A stretch of 64,000 bases of DNA from NCBI RefSeq assembly GCF_010093535.1, contig NW_022985175.1, positions 372,001-436,000 on the forward strand, given 5' to 3'. The stretch is from Lindgomyces ingoldianus. Lineage: Eukaryota; Ascomycota; Dothideomycetes; Pleosporales; Lindgomycetaceae. Both the position numbers and the translations under genes were made by a program. Shown one piece after another: positions 44,099-57,021 of this stretch. Under the pieces are notes generated by a model. That model saw only the letters and a list, made by a program, of their open reading frames with translations, did no database searches and had not been told where the DNA came from. The number at the start of each line of letters is the position of its first letter. Position 1 is the stretch's first letter.

Positions 44099-47000
44099 AA
44101 GGGTGGCTCGAGGACAGATAGAGGATCAGCTAGCCAGAGGTTCCGAAAATAGACCCGATGGCAGAGAGCCGGAGTGCCAAAGTGGAAAACTGACAGCGGA
44201 TGAGATGTGAGAACGCCAAAATAAGGACCGGAGTCGTAATCAAACAAAACGGTTGATCGGAGAACCAACCCGTGAAGCGAGGAGCTATGGCACTTTTAGG
44301 TGACGACAGAGCTTCGAGGAAGATAACAATAAATGGATATGATGGAAGTCCGGGACGAGAGAAGTAAATCACAAGGCAGAAGTGGTGTCGTCAAGTAAAC
44401 AGGCTGCAGGTGCAGTTGGCCGCTCCAAGGAATCCGAACACAAGATAGGAAAAGTCGTCGGGAGTATGCACAAAGGGTCCGTCGACGGGTAAAGACAAGG
44501 AAATGGTCAAGAGAATGTGGTGCTCATTGAATGTATTAATTTCGTAGGGATAACCCGGATCAACGAGCGGTGGGAAATGAAAAGAGGGTGTCGTGTGGAG
44601 GTTCTGGACGTCCGGAAAACAGTACGAGAGGAGATCGCTGCGTGATAGAAGAGGAAATCGTGACACGTGGAGGGGCGTAGGATGAGGTCGACAGGATACG
44701 GTTGCCTTGGTCGAGGGTTATCGTCGAAGCGTGAGTCAGCGGCACAGGCTCACGGAAGCAAAGGATCGGCGAAGTCCGAAGGTGCTTTAGTTGGCGGCTT
44801 TCACTGGAGGAGTGGCTTGATCGATAGGAGCATCAAACACGCAGTCCAAGAAGCTGAAGAGTGCGCGGCTTATGGGACGGACTCGGTGGGTGATGGGACG
44901 GCTCAGAGCATTGATGAGGGGCGTGTTGAGGTCCGATGATCGCCAGCAACAGGTAGCGTTAACACATCAATGCAAAGTCCGGAGGCGACGGATAGATGGT
45001 GGAGTAGATGAGTTGGGTGGTGGGCAAGTGGAGATGGATGAAGCTTGCGAGGAGGAGAGGCGAGGGAGGGTGCGTTGTTGTTGCTCGTCTAGCAATGCAG
45101 CAGTGGTTGCGAGGGTAACGAAGGAATGGGCGGCGAGGCTATTAAGGGCAGGAAGAGGAAGGAAGCAGGAGGAAAGAGGACAGAGGACAAGAAGGAGGGT
45201 GCTGGTTGCGCAGACGGCACGACGACGACGAGGGAGTGGCGGTTGTTGTGTTATTCAGGACATGGCAGTTCGAGTTGTGGTGGGTAGAGCAAGCTTCGAA
45301 GGGTGCGAGGGAGCGGTAAGTGTATATGGGGGGGGGCAGTGGCCTGGGCTGCCCTTGCACGCACTGCTCGGCGAGCGAGGGCTTGAATTGGCGGTGACTG
45401 CTGGGCTGAGCAGCCAATGGATCGTTCTTGCCTTTGTTGGACGCGTTGGTCGGCACCCTTGCAGGCGCACTAGGCTGAAGGCGGCATAAATCAATGTAAA
45501 AGTAGTATCTGGGCAGTGACGATGCACACCCTGGCACTAGCAAGCGCCACACTGGCAGGTCTCGGTCCAATAATCGGACTCTCCCAGGCCTGGCCTGTTT
45601 CTGCGCTCTTCTCTCCTCTTCGCTGCGCTTCTGCCGCCGTCTCCCATCACTTCATTGCTCGAACCCGTGGACAGCAACTGATGACCAGCCCCGTGGCATG
45701 TCCCATTCTTCCGCTGAGCCCTTTCACCACCGTTGCGTGATGCTCGTAGCCCCGACTCGGCTCCTGCGTGCGGCATGCCGTGGGAGACTCCAAGCTTGGA
45801 GACTGCGAGAAATGACGCTGCCCGGACAAGCAGCGCGCGCCTGAAACATGCTCCTTGCTTCACCTCCCTCATCGACCATGGGCGGACAGGGCTTCTGGCG
45901 TGATGACAGGAACCTCCACCCTGAGTCTGTCCGCCCACCAGATCCGCTGATCGCGACACTCGTGGGTGCTGATCAGCAGAGACGTCAGCCGGCTTTGACT
46001 CTCCCCAACGCGCCGCGTCTTGTGAACGCGCAAAGCCGCCTCAACTGCCAGGTGGCCTCCAATTGGCCTTAGGCACCATTATACTCATCCATCATTCTTA
46101 ACAGTCATCCCTCGACCACACTAACCCCTCGCCAGCTTGATATCGCCATTATCGTTCATCTCCCAGACTCACCATTATTTCCCACCCCGCTGGCTCTTTG
46201 ATTGCCTTCATCCTATTACTGTGCGTTGATCTCTTCCTACCTGTACGTCTCAGGGGTTGCTTGGCTGCTTTGAACACCTGTCCCGATTCAGTAGGCAAGC
46301 GTTTCATTCATGTTAGCGCTCGCCCCACCCGAGCCTTCTTTGGTCTGCACCCCTCGAGTTCCGCATCAGTGCACGGCCAGCGGGTAGCAGCCGCAAATGT
46401 CTGGGGAAAGCTCCCAAACTTCTGTCGTGTTCTCAATAATAACCGCTTGCAGCTGAGCCTTCTGTCTGTCCAAATGCAACGCATATCGTGGCTCCTGTCG
46501 ACGAGCAAGAATATGACTACAGCGAAGATGAAGCAAAGTCGGTGTAGACGGCTCTAGACAAATGGGCGGCAGTGAAATGTTTCCAAGCGTATCCTCTTGT
46601 CCCCTCAACTTTTTGTTTGCTTCTCCGGCCTCGGAACTCGTCCACAACGACCTGGTCGAAGTTCTGTAGTACAAAGGTAGCCACGCCAAATGCTGCTTCA
46701 GAGATGCTGCAGGAGGCGTGCATAGTTAGCGTGGGCTAGACATGGATTGCCAGGAAGTGCACGACGCTCTCGCCACCACCAAAGCACACTCGAGAGCGCT
46801 ACTGCAGGTAACATGCGTTGCCATGCCCACTTCGTCCCTGAGTTCTGAGGGCGGTGAAGCGTGACAGCAAATATCCGCCAACAACTCATCGTATTTTCGG
46901 CCTTTTCGACCTATGGCATTTCAAACAATTTATCGACAAGGGACCAACCAACTCCTTCATCGAAAGAAAGGAAAGAGGTGGGCCTCCCGCTACCGCCTCA

Positions 47001-47518
47001 AAGTTTATCTGCATGTCGACACATGGAAGTCCTGGTGTGAAGCGGTCACACAAGTCAATGAGTGTTCCCTAGCATCCGATTCAGTGCGCCCAATGGTTGG
47101 TGAAGTTGTGCGTTCCGCCATCTCAACGCTCCAGCAGCCGAACGAACAAAGAAAACATAAACTGCAGTACAAATGAAGGAAACAACAAAGGCGTTCACTC
47201 AGGCAATCTGCGCTTCCACCCTCTTCGTTCTGCCGTCCAACATGCAAATTTTTTTAGGACCATCAAGCCTCGTCTTCAAGGTTCGCAACTGCCAGTTCGG
47301 CAAACTAGTTTCTTGCTCGTGGTCGACATCTACCACCACTCGCAGTCTCTTGACCGCTATGTCTTGATTTTGCACCCTCAAATCCACTTCAAATATTTGC
47401 ACCAACCAGCGCACGACGCCGACAGAATTCCAGCTGAAATAGTTCATTGATCAGAAAATTTTCCCCTTCACCGCCCCTCACCGCTTCCATTAAGAACAAT
47501 CCACAACAATCAACAACA
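44099..47518. other. Large gene-free interval between kinase and UTR4
   Basis: This 3.4-kb stretch separates two divergent genes. Open frames such as 205 codons at 44872-45489 (+) are Arg/Gly/Val-rich with no domain and overlap frames on the other strand. Runs of C/T on the kinase sense strand (44800-45300) look like long-leader sequence. I found no RNA gene or recognisable protein. Confidence 0.5.
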
Positions 47519-49629
47519 ATGTCTGCCGCCACGCTCGACCGCGAGCGATGGAAGAACGCCGATACTGTGCTCCTCGACATTGGTGAGTTTGTCGCACAAC
47601 CCTCGCTCTCGCCTTCGACTTCTCTTAGGAGGGCAAAAGCAAATTCTTCACACAGCCATCCAGCCTTCCGAGCCTGCATGCGGCTGGTCTGGTCTGGTCC
47701 AGGCCGCCATTCGATGCACAACAGAATCACCTTGGCAAGACACCACGCGCCATCTTGTTGTTGCGTTCTGCTTCTGTCACCCAGCTGCTACCCCAGATTC
47801 TGCTCGCGCCACTGCACATTCCACCACCCAGGTGTCGTGGCTGGGCCCAAAGACAGGCGAAATTGTTACTCAAGACTGACACTTTTCTGCTTCTAGAGGG
47901 CACCATCTCAAGCATCTCCTTCGTTAAGGATGTTCTCGTAAGCTTAGCTTTCTTCCCTGCATTTAGTCATTGCAAGCTGGCTTCATATGGCGTTTCGTCC
48001 AACCCCGCAATTGGAGGGCGTGTGATCAACTCTCTCCAGCTCGAATCGGACCACAGACGGCCCGCGCTTCCATTTCTCTGGGTCACTTCCGGCAATCTTC
48101 AAGCCACTCATTTCCACTTCAAGCCTTCGCTCTCTCCTGAACTTTGCTTCCTTTCGTGATCTCCAGTCTTCTGTTATCTGTCACGAGGCCTCTCTGAAAG
48201 AGGGGTAGCTCCCGTTTTCCACTCCATACTCACGATATCGCAGTATCCGTATGCGCTGGAACGTCTCACAAGACTAGCCTCCGACTCATGGAATGACCCA
48301 GCCTTCCAGGACCTTATTGTGGGGTTCCCAGAAGAGACACGGCCAGATGCCGAGACGCTCATTTCGCACGTCGAAGATCTGACGCAGAGGGATATCAAGG
48401 CAGTGTACTTGAAGCACCTGCAAGGTAGGTTCTTCTTGGGTTTCTTTCCTTCGGAACTTGCGTTTACGTTACTTCTTGGACTACATGGACTCCATTTCCA
48501 GCATTCTCAGGGCCCTTCCCTGGGATGTTCACCACGCAGCCGCGATCCCCGCTATATGATGGAGGAGATCGGGGTTGTGTGATAGGATGCTGCAGAGCCA
48601 ACCGGTGGGAAATATCCCTGTTATACTTCGCTTCTGCTTTTACAGTACCCTAGTGGTGCCGAGTCGTTGCTCCTCTGTGCCATCATCATTAGTCGTCCAC
48701 ATTCGTTTACCGCAGCTATATCAGAATATATCTATATTATCCCGTTTCACGTCAATTACATTTCACGATAATATTAAACATTCCCACAGCCCGTCACTAT
48801 AACTAATCATTCCACAGGCATCCTCTGGAAGACCGGTTATAGCAATGGCGACCTCAAAACCCCGCTCTTTGACGATGTCACCCCAACACTGGAGTCTTGG
48901 AAAGATGCCGGCAAAACACTCGCCATATTCTCTTCTGGTAGCGTTCAGGCTCAGCTCCAGTTCTTCTCATATGTTGAATGTGGATCAAGTACGCAGAATC
49001 TCAACCCTCTCTTTTCTGCGAACTTCGACACCGTGACCGCGGGCTCAAAGCTAGAGAAAGACTCATATGAGAATATCTGCCTCAAAATTGGGAAAGAAGC
49101 TGCAAAGGTTGTCTTTCTCACCGACAACGTTAAAGGTATGTTACTTGTGAGCTCATCCAGTTGTTTAAGGACCCGTGTACCGTTCGAGCAACCTGCTGTC
49201 CTCTACAGACACTTGTTACACCATGCCTCTTCATGAAACAACCGTACTCGCCCTCGTGCTTCATCTATTTCCGAAAGACAATATCTCATTCTGCTCCCCT
49301 CATCCCAAAATCATCGACCTCTTTAGCCTAGGTTCTTGATCTGCAAACACTCTCCAAAGGCTAAGCTCGCTACCAATCTTCTCCATTATCTTGCGTCTTG
49401 CCATTAACTTCCCAATACCGATCGCCGCCTTCTTCCCAATTTATAAACCTCCCTTCTTTTCACCATGACTAGCTCGAGTGGACAGAACTAACGATAAGTC
49501 GCAGAGGCATTAGCCGCTACTGCTGCCGGTATCTACACCATCCTCACCGACCGCCCCGGCAATGCACCTCTTTCTGCCGAAATAAAAGAGGAGTTTGCGG
49601 TCATTCGGAAGCTGACGGACTTGCCGTAG
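47519..49629 (+). CDS. UTR4: Enolase-phosphatase E1 (methionine salvage)
   Basis: This HAD-family enzyme converts 2,3-diketo-5-methylthiopentyl-1-phosphate through the enol phosphate to the acireductone in methionine salvage. Exons 47519-47582, 47897-47937, 48244-48424, 48818-49135 and 49505-49629 give about 242 aa. HAD motifs: VLLDIEGTISSISFVKDVL (nucleophile Asp, interrupted by intron 1), FSSGSVQAQ (motif II) and VVFLTDN (motif IV). Other conserved blocks are GFPEETRPDAETL, HLQGILWKTGYSNGDLK and SANFDTVTAGSKLE. The four introns are 314, 306, 393 and 369 nt, far longer than in neighbouring genes. Phases match perfectly at every junction. Confidence 0.92.
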
Positions 49630-51314
49630 TCCATTTATGGTCTTGAAGAATGGCCTAAGATGAGTGGTTGGGTAGAGGACATTTCAGGGGAAAGGAATGG
49701 AGGGATGAAATATGTTTCACATGCAGTGAGAGACCGAGTGAGGGCACATTCTTTGCTTAATCGGCCATGAATGTATCTTCCAACTAGTGGCTCTCATGCT
49801 AAATAGACACCCGTTGTCGCAACTATCACGAAGCAGATATCCAACAGTATCCCTTTTCCTTTGCTACACCAAAGTCAAGCCCTCCAATGGCGGTTTGTAG
49901 AACCAGAGCCATGTTCTTTCCTTAATCGACATATACTTAGATCAACCATCTGTAAAAGCACAGAAACAGCGCCATGTCTCCTCTCTCTTCCACCAACGTC
50001 ATGAATGTAGCACCTAACTCGAAATGTGACAATTACTTGCTCGAATCCTTCCTCACCTCGCCCTCGACCCTCCGAGAGTTCATGAAATCCCATTTGCTAT
50101 GCTTATTAAGCCACTTTAAGTCTCGTAGTTTTTTTCTGGTACTTCAAAAGACAGGAATCAACCGTTCCTTCTTCATACTACTATACCTCTCTTCTCAAAA
50201 CTTGTTCCACATTACGAAATCTATACATTCAGTGTTTTGATCAAATGCCGAAACCCATAGCAGGTCATAGCAAGGAGCTTATTTAAGATAGAAACTTATA
50301 TCCTCTTTATCCTCATCTAAATTAAATTGCAGCGAAAAGTTTGACAGGTCAAGCCCACTCTATCCCACATTCGGGGCGAATATGTGGTAGATATCGAGAA
50401 AGTTATAGAACCACCTATTTGGCCTACTATAAAACATAACAGTAGACATTACTTAGTGCTATGGATTACCAGCTAGAGTCTGATTTTAGATAGAATCTGT
50501 ATCCCCTTTATATTCTTGCACAAATACTCGCGCGAGATGGGACTGATAGGACTAATTACACTTAGTTCCTATGTTTATGCTCTAATGATGCACACTGATA
50601 GGCTTATGTACGCTTGCTTTATTTTACAGACTGGTTTAGAAAGAGATGAACTTGTCAAAGTTAACTAATAGAAATAGTACTAGCATCAATGGGATTACAA
50701 AACATCATAAACCCTTTTCCTCTCCCATAGGGTGCGTCAATGGCATGGCCTTTAGTGGCATTCCTCCTAGGGCCATTCTGCCTTCATAAAATGGTTCCTG
50801 GATCTGTCCTTTGCGGTACCGTCGTCAAACCGTGTTTGGGGTATAATTCAATATAATCGTATCCATATACTAAGAGAATTAATCCTCCAAATTTACGTTT
50901 AGCAATATTTCAGCTCAGCTGTGGTTGGTGTACCTCAAGTGTTGAAAACATCACACGAGTGATTTCCACAGACCTGGCAACTGCAACCACCTGACAAGAG
51001 AGCAGAATTTTGTCCATTTCCCTTTGCTAACACCCGTGTATCCTGCCACCTTCCCGCCAGATAATGTCTCTAATCCTATCCCTAGTTGCCGCTTAAAAAA
51101 AAAAGTGAATAAAGAGGGAAACATAAGAAAGAAAGAAGGAACAGGAAACTAAAGTGTTACAGTTGGACATCTCCAAAGTGCTAGCCCCCTGAATCTGGCA
51201 TTTTCCCTTGTTCGCTTCCACTCCATACCATCCAACACCTCGAGCTATCAGCCACGTATTACGCTCCTCAAGCCGTTGAACACCCCGATCAGCTTATGCA
51301 GAGGTAATGGTGGT
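49630..51314. other. Intergenic, AT-rich, no gene seen
   Basis: This separates the convergent UTR4 and PMT2 genes. From 50240 to 50900 the DNA is AT-rich and repeat-like, with stops in all frames. There is an A10 run near 51097. No gene or RNA is recognised. Confidence 0.5.
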
Positions 51315-53846
51315 TTAATCCGTGATCCTCCAAGTGCTGAACCACTTCAAATGACTCCACTGACTGCTTGGTCCCTCCATGCCAAAGCAAATTGCCCTAA
51401 ACAGCCAGAAAAGGCCCACGATAGCCACATACAAGGCTCCGAAAATCGCCCAATTGATCTGTTTATTCAATTTCCTCGTTGCCCAATCCATACAGAATCC
51501 CGCCGTTAAGATGGCAAAGTACAGGGCTGGGTAATAGTGGTGAACGTATGTTACACGACCCATGGCGACGAAGGGGAGGTAGTGCAGGAACCAACCAATT
51601 ACGGGGTATACACCAGCGTAGTGAATTTGGTCAATATCGGCAGGTTTGAGGTCATTGTAACCACGCTGCCAGCGTATAAGGTACCAGAGGACCATTATAC
51701 CGAAGATGCCGAGGCTAGCCGTGCTGCCCCAGTACACAATTGGGTTGCCTAGGAGGAAGTATTTGACGACTAATAGCTTGATTAGCATATAACACACTGC
51801 GAATGAATATGAGGAAACTTACTCTTGTCATCCCAGCCGCACATGCGAAGACCAACATGGAGCAGTGGCCACTGCCAGAACTGGGAAGCGAGATCATCCT
51901 GCTTGTCTGGGTCGGGGACAAGGGCGTTGTTGGATGTCATCATTGCAACGTTGAGATGGATGAAGTCTTGAAGAAAGGGTGATTTATATGACCCTGGATC
52001 ACCGGGAGGAACTATAAAGCCGTTAACACCACCCAACGTGCACTTGAGCCAAAACACTTACGCTTCTCGTTCCAGTGACTCTCGACGTTCCAGTGGGTGT
52101 AGACGTCTCGGGGATTATTCTCCTTCGCGCAAGTCACCTCGATTTGCTTAAAGCCCCACTGAGGCAAGTTGACGTTGCCGGCTCGGAGGTAGCAGCCAAG
52201 GTCGGCATGCCTTAACCGGAAGGCGGTAGTCAACGTTCGGAGCTTAGAGTAATCCCTTGAGGCAGCATCACGAACAACTTCGACGACCCAGTGGTCCTTG
52301 GTATCGCCAACAGTGGTATTGCCGTAGCAAGAAACCTCCCAATCCGCCTTCGTGACGGGAGCGGCAACCTGGTGTGAGTGGAGATTGCGGCCGGTCTGGG
52401 CATGGATAAGACGAATGGTGTCGCCATTCCCAGGGAATCGGAGCTCTTCCTCAGGTTGGTACTCAACATCTCCGCGGTTGGGGTAGAAAAACCAGTCATT
52501 GTTAGCATCCTTGTGGTGGTAGCAGGTGATTTGTTGCTGTGTAGAGCCCTCGGGATAGGTTTGGTGATGAGAATGAAGCAAACCGCCTCCATAACCCATG
52601 TTCTTCAAAGTGGCACGGGAGCCGTAAGCAATTTCAAGTGGGCTGTCTTTGCCGACCTCTGTACCTCGAAGGTTAGCCTGGAAAAGAGAGCTCATCTGAG
52701 CATCTCCTGGCCCGCTATTCTCAAGTACAAGGAAATGCATGTAGAATGAAAACATGTAGACAGCGAGAGGAATCATGATAAGCCCAAACACGCGGAAAGC
52801 CAAGTGCGTAGCTAGCTCAACCTAGGAAAGTTAGCAGCCCTCCAAAATTTAGTAGAGAATGCGCAATTACCTTGGGCATTTTGAGATCTCCAAACTTGTT
52901 CCAGAGATCCTCGATCGTGTACAAGCCAACGAGGGCAGTGCAGAAGAAGCCGACCCATTTGACGCTGCATACACACCCGATTGAGACCCCGGTCAGCATC
53001 AGCCACAGACCCCACTCAGGAGAGAAGGGGTCGTGTTGGAGGCGATGAAATTTGGCCCAGCAAAGAACTGTGGTAAATGTGAAGCACAGAAGCATCGAGT
53101 CCAGCAAAATGAACCTGCTAATGGTGGTGTACGAGTTCTCGAAAAGGACGGCCAAGGTGACCAGCCATACGGTAGGTCTCCGGAAGTTCAACTCCTTCGC
53201 GGTGAAGTAGGCCAATGGAACGCAGACAGCTCCGAAAGCCGAGTTAAAAAGACGCATGAAGGTGTAGTTGAGTTCCTCGGGATAAGTCTCTCCGGACTTG
53301 AATTCAAATGACCCGTTATACCCAGCGAGATATCCGGACAAACCGACCAGCATTTTCCCCAAAGGAGGGTGGACATCGAAGTAAAACTCGCGCTTCAGGT
53401 AGTGGGACCCGAACTTTCCGAAACTGCAATTCACGTTTAGACAACTGCCTTCTAGCTAGACAGGAGGGAGTGCTACATACTGTGCCTCGTCCCAGGTAAC
53501 TATCGGCGACAGTCCGATTTTCCACATGCGGGTGAAGAAGGCAAGGGCCGTGAATAACAACGGGGCCCATATGAATTCGTACTCGTCGAGGCAGGAGATG
53601 ATGCTAAAAGGCTAGACATTATACATTGATTAGCGGGAGACCGGGCAAAGGCAAGAACGAAGGCAAGGGAGAAGGCAAGGACGAATCCACGAAGGGGCAT
53701 CATACCTTCTCTTTTGACTTCTCTGAGACTGGTGCCGCTGCCGCGGAAGGCCCAGTGGAAGAGGCTTGTCCAGAGATATTTCTCCTCCGCAGCTCCTCAG
53801 CCTGAGCGTGGCCGTCCGCGCCCGTGGTACGCGCCTGAGTCGCCAT
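51315..53846 (-). CDS. PMT2: Protein O-mannosyltransferase Pmt2
   Basis: Pmt2 is an ER membrane enzyme that transfers mannose from dolichyl-phosphate-mannose to Ser/Thr of secretory proteins, usually paired with Pmt1. Exons 53846-53706, 53611-53481, 53423-52871, 52821-52062, 52011-51823 and 51769-51315 give about 742 aa. The first luminal loop has the catalytic Asp-Glu in VTWDEAHFGKFG, then [20 protein letters not shown] and [10 protein letters not shown]. The central MIR region includes [20 protein letters not shown] and WVVEV. Pmt2-specific blocks follow: [37 protein letters not shown] and [17 protein letters not shown]. The end [19 protein letters not shown] also fits Pmt2 rather than Pmt1 or Pmt4. 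Confidence 0.95.
53640..53688. repeat. Short purine minisatellite in PMT2 intron 1
   Basis: Four diverged units of about 10-12 bp with core aaggcaag lie within the 94-nt first intron of PMT2. Confidence 0.6.
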
Positions 53847-54676
53847 TGTGGATGGCCGACTCGCAAATTTAGTGGTTGCTCGTCAGAAATGGCTGGGCGA
53901 GAGCAGATGCGTGCGCAGGAAGAAACGTGTTCGCAATGGGGTGAGGTGTTCGTTCTTTGGGGGGCTGAAATTCGTCACTCGAGTTCCGCTGACGGAATGG
54001 TGGAAAACGAAAGGGGAGAAGAAGAATATTACAATGTTGAGTCGGTGCAAGAAGTCATGAAGAATGTGCACTCGCGCGTTGAGGGAGAAAATGCGCGCCC
54101 CTCTACAGCTGTTCGGCGATGAAGGCAGGAGGTGAGTGAGGGCCTGCTACCGAAATAGAAATTCAAAGGTGATGCTGGAGCTGAGCAAGGGTGGTTCGCT
54201 AGCCCGGTTCGGCAAGGGGCTCTTTCCAGGGAGCGTGGACACCTGTCCGGACCTCTCCACCTCTCCAAAGCCTCCTCACGTGAAAATAATCCTCCGAATA
54301 GAACATGGGTCCACGCAATGCTGTCGTTCATGGCTTGCACTTCTGCCCGTTCATCCTTCCCCGTACAGTGTGCCTTCGAAACCCTGAGTTTCTATTCGTA
54401 CCTCTCTACATAATCCTATCCTCCCAGAGCCATGAATGCCAGAGCCCCATTAAATTTCAAGTACGAATACATCCAAAGAGCGAGCTGGCTTCATCTCGCC
54501 GAGTCGCTTCATTCACGCTTTACGCCCTCTACCGAACCGGTCCTTGCATGCCACTGGGAATATTCATATAATGATCCTGCTGCGCTGCTCAAGCGCTTGA
54601 TATCTTTGCCAACTCCAGGTTAGACGACATGGAGACATGGCAGGAAATGTAAACACCAGACGCCTCTGTCTCTGCC
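53847..54676. other. Intergenic: PMT2 promoter side
   Basis: No gene recognised. Overlapping open frames up to 118 codons have no family features. Confidence 0.45.
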
Positions 54677-56601
54677 TCATTCTTCGTCATCCTCTTGACC
54701 TACCTGTTTGTATTTACCACTCGAACTATCACCCTCGCCGTTGCTTTTGCTTCCTTTTATGATGTTTGAAATCCACCCACCGATGCCCTCTTTGGCATCC
54801 GACTCTTTTCTGTGCAGTGACTTCCCGTCCTGACCCTCCACATCATCAGGAGGGTTGATGTTGAGCCCGGGAATGGCACTGTCTGCTCCATGTTGTCCCG
54901 ATCGGATATCCAGCGAAGGAACAGGAGACCCATGCCCGCTGAACAGGGATTCCGCTTCGGCCAGGGTGGCTGGGGTGGGCATGACTGACGTCGCGTCTCC
55001 AAATAATGAATTCATGTCTTCAAGGCGAACATTCGCAGTTTCGGGATAAATAAACCAGACTGCCCCGTGTCAGCATTTGGGCCGGGACTTTCGAACAAAA
55101 AATATTTTATACTTACCAATAACAAAGCTGACAGCGCAGAAAAAAGCGTGTATCAAGTACAATCGCCACCCTATGTGCTCTTGCAGAATAGGTGTCATCT
55201 CTCCAACCAGCCAGTTGAATGCCCAATTTGTCGCGGTACTCAAGCTGGCTCCCTTGGCGCGAATACTAAGTGGAAGGATTTCTGGTGGATACAGCCACGG
55301 AATCGGACCCCAAGATGCGCCAAAGGCTGCGTTGTAAATCATGACAAAGATAACGACAAGATTTGGGGTCCAGTCTGCCTGGAGATATATGAAATAGGAT
55401 ATGGCAGAGAGTGATATGACCATGGCAACTGCTCCGGAGAGGAGAATTTTGCGTCGACCTAGCGTATCGACAACATACCAGGGCGGGATAGTAGATAGTA
55501 GGTAGGTAATAGCGTTGATGCCGGTCATAAGGATGGCACCACGACCATACCAGCCAGCTTCCTCGAAGACGAGAGGTGCATAGTACGAGATGACGTTGAT
55601 TCCGTTGAGCTGTGCCAGGGCCTGGGCGGACATGGCAATGAAAACACGCTTGGAGTATCGCTTGAACATGTCCGAGTATGATCGCTCGCCCTCCTGGCGC
55701 TGCAGGAGCACATTCATCTTAATCTCACGATACTCCTCGCGTGCCTTTGGGTTGTGAATGTCTCCTTTCCCGTAAAGATTGGCAATTACCACAATGCCTT
55801 CCTCGTCATGATCGTTATCTAGGAGCCATCTGTGGTATGTTTAGCGACTCAGATTTGCACAGGAGTGAGACACTAACCTGGGGGACTCGCAGATGAGCAG
55901 ACTGCCGCTCGCAAGTAAGGCACCCATAACACATTGCATTAGCAGAGGAACCCTCCAGGCCCAATTGCCCTTGATATAGCTACAGAAGTAGTCCACCCAT
56001 ACACTTGCGGCATATCCAGTGATGTTCCCCGTGAATTCGATGCAAGCCAGCTTCCCCCGGTTGTGAGGGGGCGATATCTCCGACTGGTATACTGGCACAA
56101 TGGTTGAAAGAGTCCCAACTCCAAGACCGGCAATAATTCTCCCCAAAAGCATCATCGGCATCCCATCCGCAAAACTCTGCAGAGCTCCCCCGACTACGAA
56201 GATAATGGAGCCGTATAGAATGGTTCTTCGACGGCCTAAAAGATCGCCGATCCTTCCTACTAGTAACGAGGATATGAAGGCTCCTATCTCCAGAATGGCG
56301 ACCATGGTACCCAATTCGGCACTTGTAGGCTGGTTGAAATAATCCTTGAAATCGGATCCTCTGCATGCAAATGTCAGATACGCTTGTACCAGGGAAGGGG
56401 TTCAGGGTTCCGCACGTAATGATTCCGGACATGACTCCCTGGTCGTAGCCAAACAGAAACACGCCTAATGATACAAAAACGCTGGTGAAATAGCTATTCA
56501 GATCCGTCAGTGGAAGTTCGATCCTACGCAGCCTTGAGAACCCACATCAGCTTCTTCCCATGCAGCCCGTGGATACGAGAGGGGCCATCGTTGGGAGCCA
56601 T
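54677..56601 (-). CDS. MFS sugar-transporter-like protein with N- and C-terminal cytosolic tails
   Basis: From ATG 56601 the exons 56601-56546, 56493-56416, 56360-55878, 55829-55117 and 55059-54677 give 570 aa. Sugar-porter motifs are visible: GVFLFGYDQGVMSG in helix 1, GRIGDLLGRRRTILYG after helix 2, ICESPRWLLD after helix 6, QLNGINVISYYAP in helix 7, DTLGRRKILL, and YPETANVRLEDMNSLFGD after helix 12. The C-terminal tail is about 120 aa and acidic. The frame stays open 140 codons upstream of this ATG with coding-like sequence (DTGDLVDQLADEEDPL and SRGEQILAAIMAP) but no further ATG; with that extension the protein would be about 710 aa. Substrate unknown; monosaccharide transport or sensing is likely. 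Confidence 0.88.
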
Positions 56602-57021
56602 GATGGCAGCGAGGATCTGCTCTCCGCGAGAGATGGTCCGAGGCCCTGGGTCGGGTATTTCAATGTCCTCCTTCCGGAGGGCTTCACGTTTGAGTGCCTT
56701 CTCCCTGGCGTCGTCCTGTGAGTGGTATCGGACTCGCTTCTGTTGAGGGCGGTGCTTGGGGAGGAGAGCACCGTCGAGCGATTCGCGCAGGCGAGCACGA
56801 AGAGGGTCCTCCTCGTCAGCGAGCTGGTCGACTAGATCGCCAGTGTCACTCCAGAGAGAGAAGTCAGACTCTGGCGTGGCGGTGGAGAAGGAGGACCGCG
56901 GGCTGTTCTTGTCGTGGTCGTGTAGAAGATAAGCCGAGTCGGAGTCTCGAGGGCGCGAGGACGACGAGAGAGTGTGGAGGGGGATGTTGGCAGGCCTCCT
57001 AGTGTTCGACGAGGAAGGAAT
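56602..57021 (-). other. Coding-like N-terminal extension of the MFS protein without ATG
   Basis: The in-frame sequence directly upstream of ATG 56601 is open to a TAG near 57063. From an ATT codon at 57021-57019 it reads IPSSSNTRRPANIPLHTL, then acidic and Ser-rich sequence including SDTGDLVDQLADEEDPLRAR. From memory, related fungal transporters carry a long N-terminal tail of this type. The tail may be started at a non-AUG codon, attached by splicing from an ATG exon I could not find, or be non-translated after loss of the start. Confidence 0.55.

Noticed and set aside
44872..45489. 205-codon Arg/Gly-rich open frame
   Set aside because: Low-complexity reverse of a C/T-rich leader; an equally long frame exists on the opposite strand.
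56494..56527. 34-nt intron in the MFS transporter (donor GTAGGA)
   Set aside because: Too short; the donor GTGGGT at 56545 gives a normal 52-nt intron and the conserved KLIYFTSVF junction.
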